From a bacterium (GTDB taxonomy: Bacteria > Chloroflexota > Dormibacteria > Aeolococcales > Bog-877), in assembly GCA_021809895.1 (NCBI GenBank), contig JAJZJU010000003.1, forward strand, positions 1 to 52,301: a stretch of 52,301 nucleotides of DNA, in the 5' to 3' direction. The notes below the pieces were generated by a model. It made no database searches, was not told the origin of the DNA, and saw only the letters and a program-made list of their open reading frames with translations. Of this stretch, positions 16,875-26,301 are shown piece by piece. Numbering within the stretch: the first letter of the stretch is position 1; each line of letters starts with the position of its first letter. A program made the position numbers and the translations under genes.

Positions 16875-17812
16875 CCGCGGCTGCGCCCTCCGGGTCCGCC
16901 ATCTCGCTGGTCGGAGTCTCCAAGTCCTACGGGGATAGGGTCGTGGTGGCGGACTTGAGCCTAGAAGTGGAGATAGGGGAGCTGGTGGCGGTGGTCGGCC
17001 CCAACGGAGCCGGCAAGACCACCACGATCGAGATGATCGAGGGATACCGTCGTCCCGATCGAGGCACGATCAGGGTTCTGCAGTGCGATCCCGCCGGGGA
17101 TACCGGGCGGGTCCGGCCGCTGGTCGGGCTGATGCTGCAAGAGGGAGGCATCTACCCCACCATCAAGGTGGGCGAGGTGATGCGGCTCTTCTCGTCCTAC
17201 TTCCAAGACCCGGAGCCAGGGGAGGCGCTGCTGGAGCGGGTGGGATTGCTGGAGAAGGCCGACCGCCGCTTCCGCCAGCTGTCGGGAGGTGAGCAGCAGA
17301 GGCTGTCCCTGGCGCTGGCCCTGGTCGGTCGCCCCCGGATCCTCTTTCTGGACGAACCGACTGCGGGGATGGACCCCCGGGCCCGGCTGCTCACCTGGGA
17401 GATCGTGAAGGAGAATCAGGCACAGGGGGTGACCGTGGTCCTGACCACCCACTCGATGGAGGAGGCCGAGCGACTGGCCGACCGCGTGGCGATTCTCAAG
17501 GATGGAGCCCTGATCGCCTTTGACTCGCCGGAGCGCCTCCGAGGTGGCTCCGGCCCCGACCTGCTCCACGTCGAGCTCACTGAGCCGCTGACCCCCGACC
17601 AGCTGGACGTGGTGGCGCATCTGACCGGCGTCGATCACGTCCAGGATCGCGGCCGCGGAAGTTACGACCTCGCCACCTCTGAGCCCGCCGTGGTGGCGGT
17701 CGGGCTCACCTCCTGGCTGCTGGAGCGGGAGCTCTCCTTCAACCAGATCCGAATCGGACGGTCGTCGCTGGAGGAGGTGTTCCTGAGCCTCACCGAGGAG
17801 GCAGCAGAATGA
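16871..17812 (+). CDS. ABC exporter ATP-binding protein (DrrA/CcmA type)
   Basis: A 313-residue ABC ATPase. Walker A GPNGAGKTTT (near residue 41), Q-loop MLQEGGIYP, signature LSGGEQQRLSLALAL, Walker B RILFLDEPTAGMDP and switch TTHSMEEAE are complete. The C-terminal ~85 residues form the extra domain of DrrA-like drug or lipid exporters. Start ATG overlaps the regulator stop (ATGA), and its own stop overlaps the permease start in the same way, so all three are tightly coupled. The exported compound is unknown. Confidence 0.93.
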   Translation: MTAAAPSGSAISLVGVSKSYGDRVVVADLSLEVEIGELVAVVGPNGAGKTTTIEMIEGYRRPDRGTIRVLQCDPAGDTGRVRPLVGLMLQEGGIYPTIKVGEVMRLFSSYFQDPEPGEALLERVGLLEKADRRFRQLSGGEQQRLSLALALVGRPRILFLDEPTAGMDPRARLLTWEIVKENQAQGVTVVLTTHSMEEAERLADRVAILKDGALIAFDSPERLRGGSGPDLLHVELTEPLTPDQLDVVAHLTGVDHVQDRGRGSYDLATSEPAVVAVGLTSWLLERELSFNQIRIGRSSLEEVFLSLTEEAAE

Positions 17813-18579
17813 GCTCTCTCCCCCTTGGCACGAGGCGGGGCAGCCACGGCCCCCAGGCCAGAGCATTCTCAGCCCAGCTGCGGGTGGAGCTGCTGCTGCT
17901 CCTGCGCCAGCCCGAGAACCTGCTGGTGATCCTGGTGCTCCCGGTCTTGCTGCTGGTCTTCTTTGCGGGGATCAAGGTGCTGCCCTCGCAGAACGGCCCC
18001 CCGATCTACTTCCTGGTCCCGGGGATCCTGACCCTGGCCCTGATGTCGACGGGAATGGTGACCCTGGGAATCTCCACCGCTTACCAGCGCTACTACCGGG
18101 TCCTGAAGCGGCTGGGGGGGACTCCACTCAGACGAAGCACGCTGGTCCTGGCCAAGGCCGCCTCGGTGCTGCTGGTTGAGCTGGGCCAGGTGGCGCTGGT
18201 ATTGCTCATTGCTCACTTCGGCTTTCGCTGGGAGGGCAAGGGCGCCTGGTGGCTGCTCGGAATCCTCCTGCTGCTGGGAAGCTTCACCTTCGCTGCGATC
18301 GGCCTGACGATGGCCGGTGGGCTGCGAGCGGAGCTCACCCTGGGAGGGGCCAACGGGCTCTACATCCTCTTTCTGGTGGTCGGGGGGATCGCCCTTCCGA
18401 TTGGCCAGCTGCCCACACTCATCCAACCGATAGCGCGCGTGCTGCCCGCGGCCACCTTCAGCAGCTCTATGCGGGCTGTGATGGAGGGCCACGGCTTGCC
18501 ACTCCTGCCGTTCGCCCTCTGCCTCGCCTGGGCGGCGGTGTCGGGGCTGGCGGCGGTGACACTGTTCCGATGGGAATGA
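17809..18579 (+). CDS. ABC-2 type exporter permease
   Basis: A 256-residue ABC-2 permease with about six membrane segments: LLVILVLPVLLLVFFAG, PGILTLALMSTGMVTLG, VLLVELGQVALVLLIAH, WWLLGILLLLGSFTFAAIGL, LYILFLVVGGIALPIG and LLPFALCLAWAAVSGLAAV. YQRYYRVLKRLGGTPLRR lies in the cytoplasmic loop that usually contacts the ATPase. The ATGA overlap with the ATPase gene shows a two-gene transporter. No accessory factor is present. Confidence 0.9.
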   Translation: MSSLPLGTRRGSHGPQARAFSAQLRVELLLLLRQPENLLVILVLPVLLLVFFAGIKVLPSQNGPPIYFLVPGILTLALMSTGMVTLGISTAYQRYYRVLKRLGGTPLRRSTLVLAKAASVLLVELGQVALVLLIAHFGFRWEGKGAWWLLGILLLLGSFTFAAIGLTMAGGLRAELTLGGANGLYILFLVVGGIALPIGQLPTLIQPIARVLPAATFSSSMRAVMEGHGLPLLPFALCLAWAAVSGLAAVTLFRWE

Positions 18580-18596
18580 TTCGGAAGGCCTGTCCA

Positions 18597-18616
18597 CCCA
18601 CCACGCGGTGGTAGGG
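18597..18616. other. inverted repeat between exporter and msrA
   Basis: ACCAC-GCG-GTGGT (18600-18612), extended by CCC/GGG with one bulged base. No T-tract follows, so it may be a weak terminator or an operator; a TAGGGT (18612-18617) overlaps its right edge and could be the msrA -10. Confidence 0.35.
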
Positions 18617-18627
18617 TTGAGCCCTAA

Positions 18628-19302
18628 GTGCTGGAGGTATTACGCCGCATGCTTGACACCACTCGCCGCACCGAGCTGCCGCCGCCTTCGAGAGCTCTGC
18701 CGGGACGCCAGGAGGCCATGCAAGTGGGGGCAGCGCACCCGGTTCTGGGCCAATCCCTGCAGCCGCCATTCCCTCCCGGGGTCGAGGTCGCCATCTTCGG
18801 GATGGGCTGCTTCTGGGGCGCCGAGCGCCGCTTCTGGCAGGTGCCTGGGGTGCACACCACCGCGGCCGGCTACAGCGGTGGGATCACCCCCAACCCGACC
18901 TACGAGGAGGTCTGCACCGGGATGACCGGCCACGCGGAGGTGGTGCTGGTCACCTTCCGGCGCCAGCGGGTGACCTATCAGGAGCTGCTTCGGGTCTTCT
19001 GGGAGTCTCATGACCCCACCCAGGGCATGCGCCAGGGCAATGACCTGGGCACCCAGTACCGATCGGCCATCTACTGCACGTCTCCAGAGCAGCTCGCGCT
19101 CGCCGAGGCATCGAGGGCCAGCTACCAAGAGCAGCTGGATGGGGCCGGGCTGGGGCGGATCACGACCGAGGTTCTGGAGTCGGGTCCCTTCTACTACGCG
19201 GAGCCCTACCACCAGCAGTACCTGCACAAGAACCCCAACGGCTACTGCGGGCTGCAGGGAACTGGAGTCGCCTGCGCGGTTGGGCTCGTCCCCGCCGGCT
19301 GA
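18628..19302 (+). CDS. msrA: peptide methionine sulfoxide reductase A
   Basis: A MsrA of 224 residues from GTG 18628, or 217 from ATG 18649; the latter has GGAGG 12 bases upstream. The catalytic motif GCFWGAE is present (Cys61 of the long form), then [30 protein letters not shown] and [12 protein letters not shown]-terminal [23 protein letters not shown] carries candidate resolving cysteines. It reduces methionine-S-sulfoxide in proteins. The ~20 residues before PFPPGVEVA resemble the N-terminal helix of other MsrAs. It converges with the patatin gene, with only 4 bases between stops. Confidence 0.94.
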   Translation: MLEVLRRMLDTTRRTELPPPSRALPGRQEAMQVGAAHPVLGQSLQPPFPPGVEVAIFGMGCFWGAERRFWQVPGVHTTAAGYSGGITPNPTYEEVCTGMTGHAEVVLVTFRRQRVTYQELLRVFWESHDPTQGMRQGNDLGTQYRSAIYCTSPEQLALAEASRASYQEQLDGAGLGRITTEVLESGPFYYAEPYHQQYLHKNPNGYCGLQGTGVACAVGLVPAG

Positions 19303-19306
19303 TCAC

Positions 19307-21121
19307 CTACGGCGCGGCCAGACGCTCCAGGGTGTACTGGTGGGCCGCCTCGATCAGCGCGCGGTAGCTGCGAAAGTCGAACGCCTTGGAGCCGCCGGTT
19401 GGAGGCCGCAGGAGCACATCGCCGGCATCCTCGTCCAGACGCCAGCGCCCGTCATGAGGGCCCCGCACCGCCTGGGAACGGGCCACCACCGCCGCCATCC
19501 TGGGCACCTGCAGGGACTCGCGCAGTGGGTTGATCTGATTCAGCAGCAACTTCCATCCTGAGATGGAGGGCTCGAACGGCCTGCCCACCTTGAGGTCGAT
19601 GGAGGGCTCCACGTCCACCGCGATCACCCGACCCCCCTGGAGCTGGTCATGCATGACGCCGATGGGAAGGTTGTCCAGGATGGCGCCGTCCACCAGCAGC
19701 TCGCCATCCTCGCACACCGGCGGCAGCAGGCCAGGGATGGAGGCGCTGGCGCGGGCGGCCCGCCAGATGGGACCCTCCTTGTGCACCTTGGGCGCGGCGG
19801 TGGTGAGGTTGGTCGAGACCAGAAAGAGCGGCAACCAGCAATCCTCGATCCTGAGGTCCCCGAACGCCTGGGGTGACCGGAGCGCCTCGGTCACGGTGCG
19901 GCCCGATGACAGTGCTGCGATCGGCAGGGTCATGCGGAAGAGCCGGCGTGGGCCGGCCAGGCCATGCTCGAGGATGCGCTCCCTTTGCTCAGCCTCTGGG
20001 AAGATCGCAAAGGCCGCCGCCATCACCCCTCCGATGCTGGTGCCGCCCACCGCGTCCACCGCAATCCCCAGCTCCTCCAAACCGCGGAGGACACCGAGAT
20101 GGGCCCAGCCGCGAGCGGCGCCACCGCCGAGGACGACCCCGGTGCCCCGACCGGTCAGGAGACGGGCCACCCGGTCGAAGTCGCTCTGGCGATCACCGCG
20201 AACGTGGTGGTGAGCGGAGACCCCGAGCCGTCGCAGCAGTGGCGCGCAACCTGACGGGCGGCTGGTCGCTTCGGGATGGACGATCAGGAGCTCGCGGCGC
20301 ACCGGCAGCGACGCTGGGCCGGCCGGATCGCCTCCCACATCCGTAGATCCGGAGCCCTCGTGGACCAGCAGTATCCGATCCGCCTGCCTGGCGCAGCGAG
20401 CGCTCCACTCGTTTGAGCGCGGGTCGGCAACGTAGAGCACGAACCGGGAGTTGGCCTCCAGGTTGTTGAGCCATCTGACCAGACGGCTGCCGCCACCAGC
20501 CGGGGACGGCTCCTCGTTCGGCTCTTCCCCCAGGAACTCCTCCACCCTGCCCAGGTCGAGCAGCTCGCAGCCGCCCAGCCGGGAGAGCCCCCGACACATG
20601 GCCTCTGCCACAGCGGTGGGGACCGGCACCCCTCCCAGCGGGATGAGCGCTATCGTGCGCACGCTCTGAGCCGGCCGCAAGGGGCGGCTCTCCCGCAGCC
20701 GGTCCACGATGAGCCCCGCCAGACCTCCCATCAGCCCGGGTTCGCGGACGGCGGCCCGGCTGAGCTCGGCGGAGCCGATGCGGACCAGCTCCGTGTCGCG
20801 CACGGCGCGCACCGTCGCGGTTCTGGGCCGCCTTGCAATCAACGCTATCTCCCCCACCAGCTCTCCCGGCCCCACCTCCCCCACCATCACCTCCTCGCCC
20901 TCGACCGTGCGCGTCACCTGCAGGCGACCGCCGGCCACCACGAAGGCGGCATCCCCGGGATCCCCCTCGTGCATGAGGACCGAGCCACCCTTGGTGGTAA
21001 CCCAGCTACCAGCTTCCGCCAGGGCGGCAAGCTGCGCCTCGTCTAGCGCGGCGAGCACCTGGCAACGCCTGAGGCAGGCGGCTATGTCGTGGGGGTCACC
21101 GGGGCCCGAGGGCGAATCCAA
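19307..21121 (-). CDS. cyclic-nucleotide-binding patatin-like phospholipase (NTE-like)
   Basis: A 604-residue protein. Residues about 15-135 form a cyclic-nucleotide-binding domain with the phosphate-cassette-like GELVGEIALIARRPRTATV. Residues about 310-490 form a patatin lipase: oxyanion loop GGGAARGWAHLGVL, nucleophile Ser in GGTSIGG and catalytic Asp in VDGAILDN. The middle (140-300) resembles the linker of neuropathy-target-esterase-like proteins. It probably cleaves lipid esters under control of a bound nucleotide or related ligand; no transmembrane segment is evident. Start at 21121. Convergent with msrA. Confidence 0.92.
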   Translation of the reverse strand: MDSPSGPGDPHDIAACLRRCQVLAALDEAQLAALAEAGSWVTTKGGSVLMHEGDPGDAAFVVAGGRLQVTRTVEGEEVMVGEVGPGELVGEIALIARRPRTATVRAVRDTELVRIGSAELSRAAVREPGLMGGLAGLIVDRLRESRPLRPAQSVRTIALIPLGGVPVPTAVAEAMCRGLSRLGGCELLDLGRVEEFLGEEPNEEPSPAGGGSRLVRWLNNLEANSRFVLYVADPRSNEWSARCARQADRILLVHEGSGSTDVGGDPAGPASLPVRRELLIVHPEATSRPSGCAPLLRRLGVSAHHHVRGDRQSDFDRVARLLTGRGTGVVLGGGAARGWAHLGVLRGLEELGIAVDAVGGTSIGGVMAAAFAIFPEAEQRERILEHGLAGPRRLFRMTLPIAALSSGRTVTEALRSPQAFGDLRIEDCWLPLFLVSTNLTTAAPKVHKEGPIWRAARASASIPGLLPPVCEDGELLVDGAILDNLPIGVMHDQLQGGRVIAVDVEPSIDLKVGRPFEPSISGWKLLLNQINPLRESLQVPRMAAVVARSQAVRGPHDGRWRLDEDAGDVLLRPPTGGSKAFDFRSYRALIEAAHQYTLERLAAP

Positions 21122-21494
21122 ACGCCATCACTCCTTGGGGATGCAAATGGGCTGAGCCGGGCGCCATACGACCGGTGAACCGGGTGTCATGCGGACGACT
21201 GGTCCAGCGACAGACGCCAAGACGCGTACGTTCGCGGCCCTTTTCCATGATCACGGCGTGTCGAAGACCCGCCCGAAGACATGGAGATGGCACCGGCGCC
21301 GTGCGCGTGAACCCTCCGCGCGAGGGTCGAGTTGGGACGGCCGCGGGCTCCACCAGCCCAACCGGCCGCCACTGAAAGAGCTCATGTAGCCCCTTGCGCA
21401 AAGTCCAAGGGCGACTTCGGCGCTCGAGAGTCGAAGACCCAAGGGCGCTCAGGTCCGATTGAGGGAACAGGATGTGACCCACTCGGTCCGCCCG
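21122..21494. other. intergenic region, no gene recognised
   Basis: About 370 bases between the patatin start and the DUF642-like stop. It should carry the patatin promoter. Several short open frames exist on both strands, but none resembles a known family. Two related stretches around AAGTCCAAGGGCG and AAGACCCAAGGGCG (21397-21450) are noted without interpretation. Confidence 0.4.
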
Positions 21495-22676
21495 CTACCA
21501 GAACATGGGATCGCCGAAGGAGCTGGTGTGGATGACCACCCGCTCAGCACCGTGAACCCTGGAGTAGGAGTAGACGCAGATATTGAGGGGATAGTTCCCA
21601 GCATTCTTGATGTCAGCGTGGTGGGTCGCGTTGTCGCACGGGTAAAGCAACCCCTGATAGGTGAAGGGGCTGGTCGGGGTCCACCTCACCGCTGACGAAC
21701 CGGGGAAGGGCTCGTTCGCCCCCACGCAGACTGGCATGTGCGGCGTCCCCTTGTTGGTTGGGACCTCGTGCACGACCTTTTTGGGGAAGGTGAGAGTGAC
21801 CGAGCCGTACACGTTCGGCGCCGTCGAGTTTTGGTGATAGCTGATGACCAGCAGCGGGTCGGCCGTGAAGTGGCCGGTCACCGCCGAATCACAACCGAGC
21901 CTGTAGTCGGAACCGAAGGTTGCCTGCAGAAAGAAACCGTCCCCCGTCGACGCGGCGGTGATGCCCGCGGAGGTACCGGTGGAGGTGCTTTGCAGGTTAA
22001 CCGTGCAAGACCCCGTGCATGTGGTCGGGGAAGAACTCGGCGTCAGCGTCACGTCGGCCAGAACCGGTCCACAGTCGGTGGTATTGTTAGAGGCGGCTGT
22101 GAACGTCAGGGTGGTGGCGGCGGTGGCAGTGTGAAAGGCATAGTTCTCAGTCAGCCATCCCATATTTTGGGGGCTATAGTCGGAAGGTTTCGTAAACGTG
22201 TACGAGGACGGGACCGAGGACCAGCCGGTGCCACTGGCTTGGACAGTCATGGTCTGGGTGCCCTGACCAGGACATGTAGGGCTGTTGAAGTTGCCAGAAA
22301 ACTCGAAGGAGACAAGGTAGGTCGTACCTGCGGTCGTACTGAATGTCTGTGCGATCGCCCCTGCGGCACTGGTAGCTCCGCTCGGCTCCCGATTCAGGGT
22401 GCCGTTCATGTCGATGCTGTTGCCACCGCCCGGAGGCGGCTGCCAATAGGGGTGTAACGCACTGCCGTTGATCCAATCCACGCTATTTTGAGTGACGCTC
22501 CAAGGGGCTATGGCGGGGGAACCCTGCACCAGGGGCACCAAGCTGCTGGCGTCGCAACTGGAACATTCGAAAGTGGAGTTGGAAAACTGGTCGAAAGTCT
22601 GGGCCCCCACCACCGGACCCAGGAGGGCCCCCGCTCCGGCCAGCACCGTCGCGCCAAGCACCCACCATTTCTTCAA
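21495..22676 (-). CDS. secreted DUF642-like (choice-of-anchor C) surface protein
   Basis: A 393-residue exported protein. From TTG 22676 it starts with two lysines and a hydrophobic stretch (WWVLGATVLAGAGALLGPVVGAQ), a clear signal peptide; CGGAGGG lies 8 bases upstream. Residues about 25-200 match the DUF642/choice-of-anchor C pattern: NSVDWINGS, GGNSIDMNG, AGAIAQTFSTTAGTTYLVSFEFSGN, NMGWLTENYAFHT, DCGPVLADVTL. Such domains bind polysaccharides in some families. The last ~190 residues are unlike anything I recognise and carry several cysteines. Reading further upstream would add a long, non-homologous N-terminus. Confidence 0.8.
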   Translation of the reverse strand: MKKWWVLGATVLAGAGALLGPVVGAQTFDQFSNSTFECSSCDASSLVPLVQGSPAIAPWSVTQNSVDWINGSALHPYWQPPPGGGNSIDMNGTLNREPSGATSAAGAIAQTFSTTAGTTYLVSFEFSGNFNSPTCPGQGTQTMTVQASGTGWSSVPSSYTFTKPSDYSPQNMGWLTENYAFHTATAATTLTFTAASNNTTDCGPVLADVTLTPSSSPTTCTGSCTVNLQSTSTGTSAGITAASTGDGFFLQATFGSDYRLGCDSAVTGHFTADPLLVISYHQNSTAPNVYGSVTLTFPKKVVHEVPTNKGTPHMPVCVGANEPFPGSSAVRWTPTSPFTYQGLLYPCDNATHHADIKNAGNYPLNICVYSYSRVHGAERVVIHTSSFGDPMFW

Positions 22677-23106
22677 AGTGGAAACCCTCCGCCCCGGCGC
22701 ACCCGCGCCGACCTTCAGGGGTCGGGCCCGCCAGTGGCTCAGTGCGGGCCAGGCGGCCGATTTCACAGCCCGCACCTCATCGCCTCCCCTCCGCGAGACC
22801 GGAAGTATACCGGATAAACCGGGCCGGTCGAGCGCCTCCCCTGACCGACTTGCGGTCAGCAGATGATGCCAGAAAGCCACAAATCCGGTTCGGGCACACG
22901 CTGAGCCAGCGGTGCTGGCGAGCCTGGGATGGGGGCGTAAGCCGAGGGCCAACGGTCGTCGCCGGGATCCACCACCCGAATCTCCCGGAGATCCAGCCGA
23001 GCCAGCCCGCGGCGTTAAGACGGTTGGGATCCGCCCTGCTCGGCCGGGCGCCGCCCATCGCCAGCAACCGCGCGGCCCCTCCCCGCCGATTTGCCGCCGA
23101 AGGGAC
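22677..23106. other. intergenic region with candidate minus-strand -10
   Basis: TATACT on the minus strand at 22809-22804 may serve the DUF642-like gene, giving a ~130-base leader. A five-codon frame preceded by GGGGAGG (ATG at 22780) lies in that leader. 22820-23106 holds no recognisable gene. Confidence 0.35.
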
Positions 23107-24801
23107 TCAGCTCGGTTCTGGCTGCTCCATCGCCGCGGCGTAGGTGGGATGGGAGCGCTGGAGCCGGGTCTTGGTCCCCTCGAACAGCATCCTGGCTGCG
23201 GAGCCAGAGGAGAGGGCGTCCAAGAACTGGTCGCCGCCTATGCGGTACAGGTCACAGGGGGTGACAGCAGTGACGGTGGCGGTTCTGGGGATGTGCTGCA
23301 GCAGACCAATCTCCCCAAAGTAGGCAGGCGCACTCAGGGTCGCGAGCTCTCTTAGCTGTGTGCCCTCGCCCACGGCGTCGACCCGCACGACCCCGCTGCG
23401 CAGCACGTAGAAAGCATCCGCTGGTTCTCCCTCCCTGACCACGACCGTCCCAGAAGCTACATCCTGCACCGTGCAGGCTGCCGCCAATCGCTCCAGGATC
23501 GCACGGGAGCCGGCCGCGAAGATCCCCAGCTGGCCCAGCAAGGCGACCATGGGCGCCAGCTCGCGAGCTCGCTGCTCCGCCCGGTTGTCCATCCGTCGCA
23601 GCCAAGGGTAGGCCATGCCAGCCACCACCGGGACCAGGATCCCGACCACGATCAGGCTCTCGTGCAGGTGAATGCTGGCCACCATGGTGGCTGCCAGCAG
23701 CGATCCCAGAGAGATGGCGGCCAGCACCAGGGCGAAGAAGACCCCGAACACGCGCGCCACCAGGTCTGAGGACACCGAGCGCTGCATGGCGGTGATCGCC
23801 AGCACATCCACCACCAGGGTGCCGCCGCCGCGCACCACCTCGAGCACAAATCCCAACTCTGGAGAGCTGACCCAGATGAGCAGGGCCGAGGGAACGCAGT
23901 AGACCGCCATCCCCAGTGTGATGATCGCCCCCAGGCGCGGCATTCCCGCCAGCCGGTTGACGAACAGGGCCCCGACGACCCCACCGACCCCTAGACCCGC
24001 CAGCAGGTAGCCGTAGCCGGTCGCTCCGGTGTGGAGCTGGAGCTTGCTGACGTAGACGAAGAGCACGGTGTCGGTGCCATAGACAAAGCTGGCGAGCACG
24101 CTAAAGGTGACCAGCACCACGAGAGCCCCGGAGCTAGTGATGGCGCGGAGGCCCACCAGCATCTGCCGGAATGGCCCCGAACGCCCGCCGTCGGTCACGT
24201 CGCTGGGCTGGGAGCGGACTCGGATCAGCCGGACCATGGCGGCGGCGAACACGAAGGTGAGGGCGTTGATCACAAACGGCAGCCAGGAATAGTGGGTGAG
24301 CAGGAGCAAGGCGCCAAAGGCCGGTCCCAAGACCACCACCAAGTTGTCGATCGTGCTGTTGAGAGCGTTGGCGGCCGCCAGGTCGTCCTCACCAGCCAGT
24401 TGCGGGATCATGGCCGCCACCGCGGGGTTATACGGGGTGCTGCTGATAGCGGCCAGGCTGGCCAGCAGCAGCACCACCGCGATGGGCCAGCCGGCAATCA
24501 CCGCCAACGCCAGCAGGATCTGCCACGAGAAAAGCAGGATGTCGGCGGTGATGAGGAGCCGGACCCGTTCGAAGCGCTCCGCCAGCACCCCTCCATAAGG
24601 CGAGAGAAACATGGCTGGAACGAATCTCACCAGGAAGACCGCCGACACCAAAAACGACGAATGAGTACGGTCGAACACGTACACCGCCAGGGCGACGTTG
24701 TAGGCCCAGGTGCCGGCCGCGGAGACCAGCTCTCCGGTCAGCAGCAGGCGCAGGTCGCGGTGGGAAAGAGCCGCTCGGTAGCCTACGAACAGCTTCTCCA
24801 A
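23107..24801 (-). CDS. MFS transporter fused to a cyclic-nucleotide-binding domain
   Basis: A 564-residue protein. Residues about 1-405 are a 12-helix MFS permease of the enterobactin-exporter-like type: YNVALAVYVFDRTHSS, the RFVPAMFLSPYGGVLAERFERVR loop-2 motif, and ANALNSTIDNLVVVLGPAFGALL. Residues about 430-550 form a cyclic-nucleotide-binding domain with REGEPADAFYVLRSG and the cassette FGEIGLLQHIPRTATVTA. Start TTG 24801 has GAGGAGGG about 8 bases upstream. Fusion of an MFS exporter and CNB is known in Terrabacteria; the substrate and ligand are not. It is separated from a second CNB protein only by the DUF642-like gene. Confidence 0.9.
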   Translation of the reverse strand: MEKLFVGYRAALSHRDLRLLLTGELVSAAGTWAYNVALAVYVFDRTHSSFLVSAVFLVRFVPAMFLSPYGGVLAERFERVRLLITADILLFSWQILLALAVIAGWPIAVVLLLASLAAISSTPYNPAVAAMIPQLAGEDDLAAANALNSTIDNLVVVLGPAFGALLLLTHYSWLPFVINALTFVFAAAMVRLIRVRSQPSDVTDGGRSGPFRQMLVGLRAITSSGALVVLVTFSVLASFVYGTDTVLFVYVSKLQLHTGATGYGYLLAGLGVGGVVGALFVNRLAGMPRLGAIITLGMAVYCVPSALLIWVSSPELGFVLEVVRGGGTLVVDVLAITAMQRSVSSDLVARVFGVFFALVLAAISLGSLLAATMVASIHLHESLIVVGILVPVVAGMAYPWLRRMDNRAEQRARELAPMVALLGQLGIFAAGSRAILERLAAACTVQDVASGTVVVREGEPADAFYVLRSGVVRVDAVGEGTQLRELATLSAPAYFGEIGLLQHIPRTATVTAVTPCDLYRIGGDQFLDALSSGSAARMLFEGTKTRLQRSHPTYAAAMEQPEPS

Positions 24802-25044
24802 AGCCCACCGCCCTCCTCACCCGCCACCCTCTGCGACCAACACCGTGCAGCCGTCAGCTGAGGCGCCAGCACGGTCTTGCGATGATAGCGACCGCCGCGA
24901 CCCATGTGGAATGCCGGTCGGGCTGCGGCGGTTTTGCTGCTCGAGCCGCGGTCACACCGTCCGCTGCGGGTTCATGGCTTAGATGTCCGACCCCGAGATT
25001 CCAGCCCAGTGGCCCCTTCGGGTGCGCGCAGTGGATAGGTTGGG
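24802..25044. other. divergent intergenic region
   Basis: Holds the ribosome site of the MFS gene and presumably both promoters. I see no other feature. Confidence 0.4.
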
Positions 25045-26301
25045 ATGGCCGTGGGATCTCAAAACGCGCGTCATCGTGGTACGATTCCGCGCCTGCGGAT
25101 TGGTACGCTCTACCCTCGCATCATCAAGATCACCTCCCGACTCCACGCAAGGTTGGCCCTGAGTCCAACGCAGCGCGCGGCCCGCTCAGCGGCGGTCCTG
25201 ATCGCGGTCGCAGTCATCGGTGCACTGGCCGGATGCGGACCTGCCGTCACCCACACGGACCGTTCCCGACCAGGCGGGCGGTCGCATTCCCGAGCGCCCA
25301 TCGCCGTCTCCGAGCTGGCCAGAGGCGCGCAGGGCAGCCGCGCATCCATCCCCTGGGGCCAGGTCGGGCCCGGATGGATCCTCGCCGAGTGGACCGCGGC
25401 GCCAGCGGGCCCCGCCGGGGCGGCCCCATCTTCGTCGCCGATCGAACTGTTCCTGGCGGACCCAATGGGGGGGCGCTATTTGGTGGCCACGCTGCCGCCC
25501 AACTCGCCTGGCTTGCGGGCCTGGTCTGGAGACGGGCACCGGGCACTGCTCTACGGGGGCGCCAGCGCCGCCACGGGCAAGACGACTGTGACCGAGCTGA
25601 ACCTCGAGCAGGGATCCTCGAGCCAGGTGGCGCTTCCAACGGGGACCGGAACCTTCACGCGGCCCCACGGCCCGGCGCTTCTGTGGCTCTCTGGGCCGCC
25701 CGGAACCTTCCCGCCTGCGATCCAGCGTTTCGACCCTCAGGGCAAGCTGCAGCTGACATTCCCCAATCGGTTCTCCAACCTGGGCGCGGCCGCGGGCTCA
25801 GCCGCCTACTCCCCCGACGGCACTGAGCTTGCGATCGGCGCTCAGCAGGGCGTTGCGATCGTGTACAACGACGGTCGGGTCCTCAGGCAGGTAGCCGTCC
25901 CACGGGCCGTCGATTGCTCCGCTCTGCGCTGGCAGAGCGGCTCGGTCCTCGCCAGCTGCGATAGCTCTTCCTCCGCACCCCGACTGTGGTGGATCCCAAC
26001 GAGTGGCGCGCCCGCCACTGCTCTCACCGGCCCTCCGGTGGCCCCGGATCTTGGGGATCTGAACGCATGGTCCGTGGGCGCGACGACCTTCGTTCAGGAC
26101 GCGGGGGCCTGCGGCCATCTCTACTTGGCCACCCTCCAGCCAGGAGGCACCACCAAGCCGGTCGTCGTCCCGGGCGTTCCCACGGACAACAGCGTGGTGG
26201 TCCTTGGAGCCGACGGTGACCGGCTAGCTCTGCACACGACGAACGCCAGCGCCGCAGGGGTATCGGCGGTCTGGTTCACCGTTCCTGCTGAGTGCCCATA
26301 A
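25045..26301 (+). CDS. putative lipoprotein, beta-propeller-like
   Basis: A 418-residue frame from ATG 25045. A lipobox (ALAGC) follows a hydrophobic core (AAVLIAVAVIGALAGC), so the mature lipid-anchored protein begins at the cysteine near residue 66. The 45-residue segment before it is too long for a signal peptide; a TTG at 25153 giving a start LALSPTQRAARS is more natural, and TACGAT (25079-25084) may be the -10. The body has repeated strand pairs such as YSPDGTELAIGAQQGVAIVYNDG and RLALHTT, which resemble WD40/TolB-like propeller blades. No function is recognised. Confidence 0.65.
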   Translation: MAVGSQNARHRGTIPRLRIGTLYPRIIKITSRLHARLALSPTQRAARSAAVLIAVAVIGALAGCGPAVTHTDRSRPGGRSHSRAPIAVSELARGAQGSRASIPWGQVGPGWILAEWTAAPAGPAGAAPSSSPIELFLADPMGGRYLVATLPPNSPGLRAWSGDGHRALLYGGASAATGKTTVTELNLEQGSSSQVALPTGTGTFTRPHGPALLWLSGPPGTFPPAIQRFDPQGKLQLTFPNRFSNLGAAAGSAAYSPDGTELAIGAQQGVAIVYNDGRVLRQVAVPRAVDCSALRWQSGSVLASCDSSSSAPRLWWIPTSGAPATALTGPPVAPDLGDLNAWSVGATTFVQDAGACGHLYLATLQPGGTTKPVVVPGVPTDNSVVVLGADGDRLALHTTNASAAGVSAVWFTVPAECP

